Assembly: GCA_013375455.1 (NCBI GenBank) | Contig: JABXJT010000097.1 | Span: forward strand, 1 to 18,138 | DNA from: Candidatus Helarchaeota archaeon | Lineage (GTDB): Archaea; Asgardarchaeota; Lokiarchaeia; Helarchaeales; HEL-GB-A | Direction of reading: 5' to 3' | DNA: 18,138 nucleotides | Shown: piece after piece, positions 1 to 9,100 of the stretch | Position numbering within the stretch: position 1 is the stretch's first letter | Layout of the letters: each line of letters opens with the position of its first letter | Position numbers and translations under genes: made by a program | The notes under the pieces: model-generated | Databases searched by the model: none | Told to the model about the DNA's origin: nothing | What the model saw: the letters and a program-made list of their open reading frames with translations, nothing else

Positions 1-1
1 C

Positions 2-1243
2 GGAAATTACACTTTTACCTTCAAAGCTTGGGGGAATGATATCAAAAATATAAATTTTGTCATTGAGAATTCATCAAATGATTTACCGGAGGATACGATT
101 CCTCCAACTATCATGCCTGAAAGTATGACAAATTTAACAGGATTGGAAATTTTAGCAGGGATGCCTGTTACCATCAAGGTGAATGTTTCCTATGCCGGCG
201 GGATTTCGGAGGTCTGGTTGAATTACACGGTTGATGGAATTCCTCAGATACCCATTTTAATGACCCTGGTGGATTTTGGAAATGGGACGATATTTAGCCG
301 ATTCAGCGGAACTATACCCGGTCAGCCCGCAGGATCAGTAGTGAATTTTAGTATCACAGTCGTAGATAAATATGGGCATTCCTACACGAGTAATTCCTTT
401 AGTTATGGAGTAGTTATTGAAATAGATTCCTTCAATTTTATTCCCATGACGCTGATAATATTTACGGTTTTCGGCATAGTTGTTACCTCCTTGATAATAT
501 ACAATAAATTACATTTACAACGACCAAGACGGGCTTCCCTTCGAGATATTCCCTATCATGTTCCTTCCAGAATGATGCAACAACATGCAGTTAATATCCC
601 TTCCTCTTCATTATTACCCAATTCCATTTTTTGTTCGTATTGTGGATTCCAAAATGATCCAACCAAACCCTTTTGTCAGAAATGCGGAACTGAAATTGGA
701 CCGTTAACCTCAAGGTATATTTCACTCGATAATGATGAATACCAGACTATAGACGATGGTCGTTTGGAACCATCTGATTCTATGACACCCGATTATGATG
801 ATTACCAAACCATAGACTATAATCCTATTGACCCATCTGATTCCTCGCTTAGCCCCTCTTACCAAAATCATGCAGGGCAAGTAGAAGGATTCACCTTTCT
901 CCACCTCTATGGAGTTTTTACCGCAATTCTGAAGGCATTCCCATCGGTAGCGCAAATGTTTCCGAGAGAGGAACGGCTAAACTATGTCATGGAACTAAAA
1001 AATCTTCCTATAGAGGAGCAATACGCCCTCTTTAATGCTATGATTGCCAGAAATTCTGCGCATGAAATGCGGAACCAATTGAACTATCTAATGAGGGAAT
1101 TCAAAACTGGGGAAACAGAAGAAAATTGGGTACCAGCATTGCAAAAACTTGAAAAATTTATTGCTGTTGCATTAGCGGATGGTGATCGAGAGCTTATTGC
1201 CGAGCTAATGCAATTATCAATTCTAATAAAATATTCATTGTAA
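2..1243 (+). CDS. Type I surface protein, C-terminal part (Ig-like ectodomain, TM, cytoplasmic zinc ribbon and shared helical domain); 5' end outside window
   Basis: The reading frame is open to the left edge, so the ATG at 113 is an internal Met and the true start lies outside the window. The visible part begins in an extracellular region with N-x-S/T sequons and an Ig-like beta-sandwich (about 140-415; pattern 'SVVNFSITVVDKYGHSY'). One TM segment follows (about 437-508), then a basic stop-transfer stretch. The cytoplasmic part has a zinc ribbon, C-x2-C-x10-C-x2-C, encoded at 632-685. It is followed by a 21-residue duplication, each unit holding 'YQTID' and 'PSDS'. Last comes a C-terminal helical domain (about 960-1240, 'MELKNLP', 'ALQKLEK') that recurs in the 3118-9477 protein and as a solo ORF at 15120. 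Function is not recognised; a surface receptor or adhesin with a cytoplasmic adaptor domain is my inference. Confidence 0.85.
   Translation, partial: GNYTFTFKAWGNDIKNINFVIENSSNDLPEDTIPPTIMPESMTNLTGLEILAGMPVTIKVNVSYAGGISEVWLNYTVDGIPQIPILMTLVDFGNGTIFSRFSGTIPGQPAGSVVNFSITVVDKYGHSYTSNSFSYGVVIEIDSFNFIPMTLIIFTVFGIVVTSLIIYNKLHLQRPRRASLRDIPYHVPSRMMQQHAVNIPSSSLLPNSIFCSYCGFQNDPTKPFCQKCGTEIGPLTSRYISLDNDEYQTIDDGRLEPSDSMTPDYDDYQTIDYNPIDPSDSSLSPSYQNHAGQVEGFTFLHLYGVFTAILKAFPSVAQMFPREERLNYVMELKNLPIEEQYALFNAMIARNSAHEMRNQLNYLMREFKTGETEENWVPALQKLEKFIAVALADGDRELIAELMQLSILIKYSL
632..685 (+). other. Zinc ribbon motif in cytoplasmic tail
   Basis: The region encodes two C-x2-C knuckles ('CSYC' and 'CQKC') ten residues apart, followed by 'GTEIG'. 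This is the usual short archaeal zinc-ribbon pattern. It lies about 40 residues after the TM, on the predicted cytoplasmic side. Confidence 0.8.
734..844 (+). repeat. Two-unit, 63-bp tandem repeat encoding twin YQTID/PSDS motifs
   Basis: Two units, at about 734-780 and 797-844, encode 'DEYQTIDD...LEPSDS' and 'DDYQTIDY...IDPSDS', 21 residues apart. The linker between zinc ribbon and C-terminal domain is acidic and rich in Ser and Tyr, so it is probably disordered. The units differ in many bases, so the duplication is not recent or has been under selection. Confidence 0.7.
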
Positions 1244-1291
1244 AGACCAGAAAAATTAATTGATTGACTCCAGTAAAAGGGTGGTACGAAA
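975..1291 (+). repeat. Direct repeat, left copy (3' end of surface protein gene plus downstream tail)
   Basis: This segment matches 15106-15423. In the coding part from the ATG at 990 to the stop, I count 13 base differences in 255 positions (about 95% identity). The match continues about 48 bases past the stop codon with a one-base indel. To the left of 975 similarity ends abruptly. Confidence 0.9.
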
Positions 1292-1341
1292 TATTAGGAA
1301 AAAAGGCTGGAATATAAAATCGAAAAACTACCGTGTAGATA

Positions 1342-1353
1342 TACTATAAATAT
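1342..1353 (+). promoter_or_regulatory. Possible TATA box for the winged-helix regulator gene
   Basis: The AT stretch 'tactataaatat' lies 60 bases upstream of the ATG at 1413, which would place the transcript start near 1376. A GAGG ribosome-binding motif (1399-1402) is 10 bases before the ATG. The background is AT-rich, so the TATA call is weak. Confidence 0.35.
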
Positions 1354-1412
1354 CAAAAGTATACTTTAGGAAAAATTGGATAAAAATGGAAAAGTATAGA
1401 GGATAATAACGA

Positions 1413-2807
1413 ATGAATCGTATGGATACATTTACAGAAAACCAAAGAAAGATTTACAAGATTGCAAAGGATTATCTTCAAAAGAATCCTCATTTTACGA
1501 TCAATGAATTAATTTTAGTCTGCAAGAAAAATAGTAATCTGCCTAAGAATGAAATTAGCAAGATACTGGAAAAATTTATTCGTAAAAAAATTTTTGTTCC
1601 AGGGTCTCGGCTAACAAGCGAGACTGTATTGAAAAATAAGACGAGACTTCAGATATATAATTATCTCTCTGTAAATCCCGGGTTAAATTTCAACCAGATT
1701 CTCAATCTTTTTAAGATAGGCCCATTTGCCGGTCATTGGCATTTGGAGATGCTAAAAAAATTTGGGTTTATTAAAGAACGAAAATTCGCGATCTATAAAG
1801 TTTTTTTTCATAAAGATATTCCAGCAGATAAAGAATTAATTATATTTCTTTTAAGAAATCCAAATGTTTTCAATATTTATTTATGTTTAATAAAGAATCC
1901 CTGTACTCCTAATGATCTTTCCAAGATTCTTGATTTACATTATTCTACTATTCAATATCACCTGAAAAAAATGCAGCATAATAAATTGATTATAGCAAAC
2001 GATGATAAGACTTATTCAATAAATTCAGGGTTTCAAGATTTTTTAACACAACATTATGACTGGACTGTTCCACGAGAACTTAATAAGAAGATTGAAGAAT
2101 ATATTGAACCGAAAAGACCAGTTCCCTCACCACAAGAAGAAATAGTAAAAGTACTTCGTGAAGGCGATTATTTAGGTGGACCCGTTCATTATAAGGTGGT
2201 TGTCCAAAACTATACGAAACTGACCATTTCAAAAATTGATATCATGATTACCGCAACTTCGCAATACACGTGGGATCATAAAGTAAAATCCATCGATTAT
2301 TTAGTACCCGGTGAAACGAGGGGAGTTGATTTCATTCTAACGCCTTTGACCTGTGGGAAATCGCAAATTTATGCCACGGTGGCTTATACCGATGGATTTG
2401 GACATCCACAAACCCTCCTGGTCCCTCCTAAAGAAATCCAGATTAAATGTCCGCTAGTAGCTCCAAAGAAAGTGCTGAAAGATCAAATTGATGATTGGAA
2501 ACAAGATCTTTTAAAAGGATCTAGCTCCATCCAGTTCAAGGCTCTCTCGCCAAAGCAGATTTTTGAAATTGCTTATAACCAAATCAAGACCTTGAATTTA
2601 TCGGAAGTCCTACTCGATGAGGAAAACTTCCTTTGTATTTTTTCAGGACTGATCAAAGACACTTCCCAAAAAATACTGCTTGAAGCTAAAGTTCCCCCAA
2701 ATACCCTTACTCTCGATGTATGGACCAATAATCTGAAGCATTCAACCGGCCTATTAGCAAATATTCGCAACCAAATAGACCTTGCCTTTCAGGGCTATCT
2801 AGGATAA
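1413..2807 (+). CDS. Multi-winged-helix transcriptional regulator fused to beta-sandwich/platform C-terminal module
   Basis: The N-terminal half (464 aa in all) contains what look like three winged-helix units: about residues 8-60, 66-135 and 140-210. The third is the clearest, with recognition-helix pattern 'HYSTIQYHLKKMQ' as in ArsR/MarR-type archaeal regulators. The C-terminal half is of another kind. Residues about 235-345 form a CARDB-like beta-sandwich ('YKVVVQN', 'YLVPGETRGVDF', 'ATVAYTDGFGHP'), and 355-464 form an alpha/beta platform ('SPKQIFEIAYNQIK', then three strands and a final helix). That sandwich-plus-platform order resembles adaptin/COPI appendages and also a module I recall in other archaeal proteins. 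GC content rises from about 20% in the winged-helix part to about 47% in the sandwich part (hand counts of 60-base lines), consistent with a fusion. An upstream ATG at 1386 is cut off by a stop, so 1413 is the start. It is soluble and probably cytoplasmic. The target is unknown. Confidence 0.85.
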   Translation: MNRMDTFTENQRKIYKIAKDYLQKNPHFTINELILVCKKNSNLPKNEISKILEKFIRKKIFVPGSRLTSETVLKNKTRLQIYNYLSVNPGLNFNQILNLFKIGPFAGHWHLEMLKKFGFIKERKFAIYKVFFHKDIPADKELIIFLLRNPNVFNIYLCLIKNPCTPNDLSKILDLHYSTIQYHLKKMQHNKLIIANDDKTYSINSGFQDFLTQHYDWTVPRELNKKIEEYIEPKRPVPSPQEEIVKVLREGDYLGGPVHYKVVVQNYTKLTISKIDIMITATSQYTWDHKVKSIDYLVPGETRGVDFILTPLTCGKSQIYATVAYTDGFGHPQTLLVPPKEIQIKCPLVAPKKVLKDQIDDWKQDLLKGSSSIQFKALSPKQIFEIAYNQIKTLNLSEVLLDEENFLCIFSGLIKDTSQKILLEAKVPPNTLTLDVWTNNLKHSTGLLANIRNQIDLAFQGYLG

Positions 2808-2833
2808 TGAGACAGTTGGCAAAAGTGGGATTA

Positions 2834-2863
2834 AAAATTTTAAACCCCTTTTTGGGAAAAATT
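2834..2863 (+). terminator. Possible terminator after the winged-helix regulator gene
   Basis: An imperfect inverted repeat, with arms about 'aattttaaaccc' and 'gggaaaaatt', surrounds a run of five T. Archaeal termination mostly depends on oligo-T, so the call is weak. Confidence 0.25.
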
Positions 2864-3060
2864 AATGAAAAGGATTCGTGTTACTCCTAAAGAATTTAAT
2901 ACTCTCCCATTTTTACTTAAACATCCTAATTAATGCTAAAAAATCAAATCAATTTTTAAAAGTATTCAATCGTACTTTTTTCGGAGAACTGCACCAAATA
3001 GCTGGATTCATTTACTAAACGCCTTCTTAAGTTAATTTTTCATTACTATCATCTTAGAAT

Positions 3061-3112
3061 CTAAATATTACTCTCAAGAAATCCCTTAAATCTATAATTT
3101 TTATCTGAGGAG
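3061..3112 (+). promoter_or_regulatory. Possible TATA-like element and strong ribosome binding site of the 2119-aa protein
   Basis: 'ctaaatatta' at 3061-3070 is a weak TATA candidate about 50 bases before the ATG. The ribosome binding site is convincing: GAGGAG at 3107-3112, followed by 'atcac' directly before the ATG at 3118, close to the complement of the archaeal 16S rRNA tail. It fixes the start codon. Confidence 0.5.
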
Positions 3113-3117
3113 ATCAC

Positions 3118-6100
3118 ATGTCCAGAAGGATTAAGAGTTCTAAAATAAAGATAAAGAGTTTAATCTCATTAATGATCATTTTATTACTAAGTAACGCCTT
3201 CATATCATTCATTTTTAAGCAAAATTATTACAATAGTAATTCAAAAAATTCAGAATTCCTAGATAGCGGAACTAATTTTAAAATTTCCACTATTTTAGAA
3301 TCAAGTAATGAGTGGGTCTCAGAGGTAATTGATTATGATATCAATGGTGGACCGCCTACAATTGTTGATATTGTCATTGCAGATGCTGATGATGACGGTA
3401 TAAATGAAATTGCGGTCTGTACGTACAATGGGTCCTTCAGTATTTTTTTATACGATTATAATGGAACTGGATGGACAAAATATCAAGTTGATACTGGTGG
3501 TCCACCATTGAGTGCATCAATAGATGTGGGAGATGCCGATAATGATGGTGACAATGAAATCGTATCGTGTACTGGATGGAGTGATATTTCAGTATATATT
3601 TATGACGGAGCGAATGGGTCTTGGACTGAAACTCTTGTAAAAAACACCAATGATGCAAATGGAGACGTGAAAATTGCCGATGGTGATAATGATGGTAAAA
3701 ATGAAATATTAGTCTCCTCAAATAAACCTGGATCTAACAATTATGATAGATTATTAATTATAAATGGTTCTGGATCGACTTGGGACATGTATACAATCAC
3801 AGAAGACATTTTAGGTGGGGGTTCAGGTGTAATTCAATGCGGAGACGCAGATGATGATACTTTAAATGAAATTGTAGTGAGAACAAGTGGTCCTGGAGGC
3901 CAACACTTATATATTGTGAATGGAAGTGGAACTACTTGGGACATAAATCTACTAATGAACGATGTTACTTATAGTCCTATAGCTATAGGAGATGCTGATA
4001 ATGATGGGGATAATGAAATTCTTTTAGGAACACGAGAAGGAGCTGGATCAAGTAGATTAATTTTATTTGATGGCGCAGGTGCAGCTTGGAGTGATGATCC
4101 AATTGATAGTGGGCTTAATGACATTGGATCACTAGACGTTGGAGATGCACTTAATGAGGGAAAAAACCAAATTATTGTAGGGAGTGGATCAGGGATCTTC
4201 CTGTATGAAAAAAATGGTATCTGGTCCGATTATAATATTGTAAATTTCACTGATAATGTTGGTCAAATTACAATAGGTGACGTATACAATAATTCCTATA
4301 ATGAATTCTTGACGAATGAAGTAGAGATCCTTTATATTTTTAAATCAATTGTGAATATTCCCACACCAATCGTGAGTATTACCACACCATTAGAAAGTGC
4401 AATAATTCGGGGTCAGACAATTTGGATCAACGGAACCGTAGGCGCAGGTACCGGTAAGATCATCCAAAATATGATAATTAACAACTCCTATTTCGCAATT
4501 TGGGATGACCCTACGGGTCAAGCAAGTGGGTCTTTTTCTTATTGCAATAATACTGTCCTTTATGATGGTATTTATGTAATTAATGTGACAATGATCAATA
4601 ACATTACAGAGATGAATTCTGATACGAGAAGCTTCACGATAGATAATACGTTACCAACTACTGCTGCGATTACCTCGCCTAGTGCCGGTGAAAATGTAAG
4701 TGGCACCATCGCAATTACCGCGAATGCCACGGATAATGCCGGTGGGAGCGGAGTCGATTACGTGGAGTTCTGGGTGGATGGGATTGGTACTGGCACCCTT
4801 ATAGGAACAGATTCATTCCCCCCCTATACGGTGAATTGGACCCCTACGAGTGAGGGTTCACACATGGTCTATGTTCGAGTATTCGATTTTGCGGGAAATT
4901 CGAATAGCAGTGGCATAGCCATAACTGTACAGGCAATCTATAATTATGCAGATGATTTTAATTCGGATATATTAGATCCCAAATGGACCTGGCATCCTGA
5001 TTCAGGCAGCCAAGCCAGCTGGAGCTTAACTGCCAATCCAGGAAATCTCCGAATTACTTGCCCTGATGTCGCAATAAGTTGGCAAAGCGGGCCCGCAGAT
5101 GTGCCTTACATGTATCAAGCCTTGCCGAGCGGCGACTGGGAGATTGTCATTAAAGTAAATGAACCTACTGCAAATGAATTCGCCAACGGGATTATCTTGT
5201 ATAAGAGCAGCAATGAATGGTTAATGTACGCTAATCACTACGATAGTGTTGGCGAGATGAATTTGTTACGGGGCCAATTGGGAGGGAGCACTGATAATTA
5301 TGCAGGTGGCGACCGAGGTAATAACCATCCTTATTTGAAACTCAAAAAAGTTGGGATAACTTATTCTTGTTACGGATCGGATGATGGAAATTCTTGGAAC
5401 TATTATGGGAACGTCAATACTTCTATTTTTTTCACCCAGATGGGCATCTGGAGCCAGAGCGCCTGGTCGGGCACCTTCATCTCCGATTTTGATTATTTTA
5501 ATTTTACAGTTCTTCCACCATCTGAACCTGAACAACCTACAAAAGAATATCCATTCTCAAACGAATGGATTTATACTTGGAATGATACTTCTGTAGACTA
5601 TTTTTCCCATGCAGTTCGTGATAATAACAATAATGTCTATCTTATTGGGGGAACAAATAGCAGTGGCGTGGGTAATATGGATGCATTGCTTGTAAAATAT
5701 GATGCGGATGGAAACCAACTGTGGAATAAAACTTTTGGACAAACGGGAGATGATTGGGCATGTGAGGGGGCAGTAGATGGGGATAATAATATTTACATTG
5801 TCGGATATTTTAGAGTAACAGCTGGAGCTAAAGCGGATGTATTTATCGTTAAATATGCTCCGAACGGGACTAAACTTTGGAATACCACTTGGGGTACCCC
5901 TACTATTCTCGATTTTGGTATGGGAATCGCTATTGATGGTAGTAATTTGTTTGTCGCTGGAAGAAGGGATGAAAGTATCAGATTGATAAAATTTGATCTA
6001 AATGGTAATGAAATTTGGAATAAAACCTGGGACGGGCCGTATTCTGACCAAGGGTTTGATGTAGCAATTGATTCTGACCACAATATATACTTAGGGGGAC

Positions 6101-9100
6101 GTACTAATGTAAACCCGGACGATAATGCAGTTCTGATAAAATTTGCTTCTAATGGTACTGAGTTATGGAACAAGAATTGGGGTGATTCTCACAATGATGA
6201 GGTACACGGTTTGACAATAGATAAAAATAATTTCATATATGTTACTGGGTTTACTAAAAATCCTAGTACTGCAAAACCTGATATATTTATAAGAAAATAT
6301 AATAGCTCTGGGAGTTTAATTTGGAATAGGACTTGGGGTGGATCTGAGGATGATGTCGGCTGGGGCATTGGCGTGGATGGCAACAATGATATTTATTTAT
6401 CTGGATATACCTCAAGCTTTGGTGCAGGGCAATCGGATATCCTTTTTCTGAAATACGATTCTGAGGGCAATCAAATATGGAACTATACTTGGGGTAACTC
6501 TTATGATGACAAGGGTTATCGTATGTCAATTTATGATAATTACTGTTATATCGCTGGACAGACGAATTATGGGGTCTCACCATTTTCCGATGCGGTATTT
6601 TTGAAATATCTACTTTATGATAGTCCTAATGAAACCTCAATTATTTGGAAAAAATCTCTTAGTTATAATGTAACATCATGGGATATGGAAGATATTAATG
6701 GTGATGGAATCTCGGAAATTGTTGCTTTCTCGCGTCAATGCCCTATCGTATGGGTTTTAAATAGTTCGACTGGGGCTACTCTTTGGAGCAAAGATTTTGC
6801 CGCATTGTATGGGGATCTCTCTTGGGGTGGGTATGTAAGTTCTGAGGAAATGAAGGTAGGGGATATTAATAATGATTCTATTGCAGAAATTATTGTTCCT
6901 TCATATAATTCAACCCACAAATTGATTTATGCTTTTGATGGATGGGGAACACGTTTATGGACGTATGCCCATAGTGGTGCGGGTAGATTTGAATCGATCG
7001 CTCTAGGAGATATAAATGGAGATGGAATCAATGATATCGCAGCGCGCTCCCCTGATGGAGAACAGGTTCACGTGTTGAGGAATGATGGATCGTACTTATG
7101 GACAAGCGGGTCATTGGGATGGTGGGGGCGTAGTGTACATATAGAAAATCTGTATAACTTGACAAATGACAATAAAATAATAACTTCAGGTACCCCTAAT
7201 GTCAGAGTTTATAATAATGACTTCACTTCTAATTGGACTTCCAGTTATGGATGGGGCGACGAGATGGGGATGGGATTTGGAGATGTAGATGGCGATGGAT
7301 TTTTAGAAATTGCAGTCCAAGCTCACCCCGAGGGTGCAGGCCCCGGTGAAAGTGTAGTGCGGGTTTTTGAAGAAACAGGTGCGATAAAATGGACGTATAA
7401 TTATCCAACAGACTATGGATCAATATATCAATTTAATGCTGAACGTCCTATTCTCCTGGATATTGATAATGACAACCAGAATGAAATCTTAGAATTAGTG
7501 GTGGATCAATCTTTTACCCAAATTGCACTTCTACTATTTCATGGAGAAAATTCGTCTCCCATCTGGAGCTATAATTTCACTGAAAGGGGTATCGCAGTGG
7601 ATAATATTGGAAATGTACTTGGAAATACTGATCAAGAGATCATCGTGCAAATTAATGACACGATTTATGTATTCGATTTATTAGGAGAAAAAATTCATGA
7701 ATTTTGCTATAATGGATCATATATAATAGGATATCCACTTGGGCCACGCCCCCTTATATGGGATTTTGATGGGGATGGATATGATGAGGTGTGTGCGACC
7801 AATAATGGTACCATTGCTCTACTCAACATTGTTAATGAAACAATAGGTGGTGATTGGACTGCGCCAACCATTACCGTCAATACCCCCTCGGAAAGTTACT
7901 ATAATTCTCCCCCTATCATGGATGTGGATTTAACGGATGCCGTGTCGCTCGATGCTGGATATTACAAAGTGGATTCTTATACGCCAACCGGTTCTGATAC
8001 CACTGGTTGGACGGCGATTTTTACTGACCATCCAAGCAATAGTTACACGTCCAATTTTACCATAGCAAGTTCCGCGTGGAATGCTTTAAGTGAGGGGAGT
8101 CATACGGTTTATTTTAAAGCCTGGGATGATGCGAATAACGTGAATGATGGGGCGTCTCCGTCGTGGCAGTTTTACAAGGACATCACTCCCCCACAGGCAT
8201 CCAATCCTAGTCCTGCCGATTCCAGTTACACGAACGATGCAACGCCCACCATTCGAGTGGACCTTTCTGATGCTCTTAGCAGTATTAATGTCTCCTCCAT
8301 TATTCTAATAGCGGGAGGAGTCGTGCGTGTCCACAGTTGGGATGGCACGACCGTAAGCTGGACTCCTGGACCCCCCTTCCCAGATGGGCAGGTAATAGAT
8401 GTCGAGTTGGATGCCTCAGATCTCGCTGGTAATGCGATGCCTACCTATTCCTGGGCCTTCACCATCGATAACACGCCTCCTTCTGATTTTACTATAATCG
8501 GTCCTTCTGAAGTAATGGAGGATGATACGCCGGAGGTCATATGCCGGATTTTTGTAGCGGGTGCGGGGATTAACCTTTCTAGCATCCAATATGCGTATTC
8601 TATAACGGGTTCCTTGACACCGACCAATTGGGCACCTGTCGATGGTGTATATTGGGATGCCGCCTGCACGATTCCAGCCAGTGATGGCGCAACTGGCACG
8701 CTTTATCTTAAAGTAAATGCCGTGCCCTTCCATCAATTCTCCCTCACAAATAATACCATTAGATTCCGGGCTTCAGATATAGCCAACAACCAAGGCATCC
8801 AATCCATTGCTACTATCATTCCAATAGCAGAAGAAGAGGGCCCCGATATCATTATCATAATCATAATAATTATCATTGGGGCTATTGCTGCCGTGGCTTC
8901 CACCAGCTATATCGCGGTTCGGAGGCGCAAACCAATACCCCTTTCAAAAATAGATAAGATAAAACCATTACGTAAATACCAAAATACACCCTTCATCCTT
9001 GCTGAAGAGGCGGAAGGCCTGCTTGAAATATCTAATCAAATTAACCAATTTTCACTCTCAGCGGAGGAGAAGCAGGAGGTCTTAATGGAACTGCAAGGAC

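Larger units (their letters stand above)
2808..3117. other. Intergenic region upstream of the giant surface protein
   Basis: These 310 bases contain no convincing ORF or RNA gene. They are AT-rich, with an imperfect inverted repeat near 2833-2863 and T runs (2849-2853, 2976-2981) that could end transcription from the regulator gene. A possible TATA-like stretch lies at 3061-3070. Confidence 0.5.

Noticed and set aside
113..115. ATG as start of the left-edge gene
   Set aside because: The frame is open upstream to base 2 and encodes plausible ectodomain sequence, and no ribosome binding site precedes the ATG. The gene is 5'-truncated by the window.
2808..3117. Possible RNA gene or small ORF in the 310-base gap
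   Set aside because: No cloverleaf, conserved box motifs or ORF with a start and ribosome binding site could be found by eye.
5266..5596. Overlapping ORFs on both strands inside the ConA-like domain region
   Set aside because: Shadow frames of a GC-richer part of the giant surface protein; low-complexity translations.
8416..8736. Minus-strand ORFs (106 and 84 aa) opposite the juxtamembrane Ig-like module, with look-alikes at 11864-12094
   Set aside because: They resemble each other only because the plus-strand module is duplicated. No ribosome binding sites, and the plus-strand frame is clearly coding.
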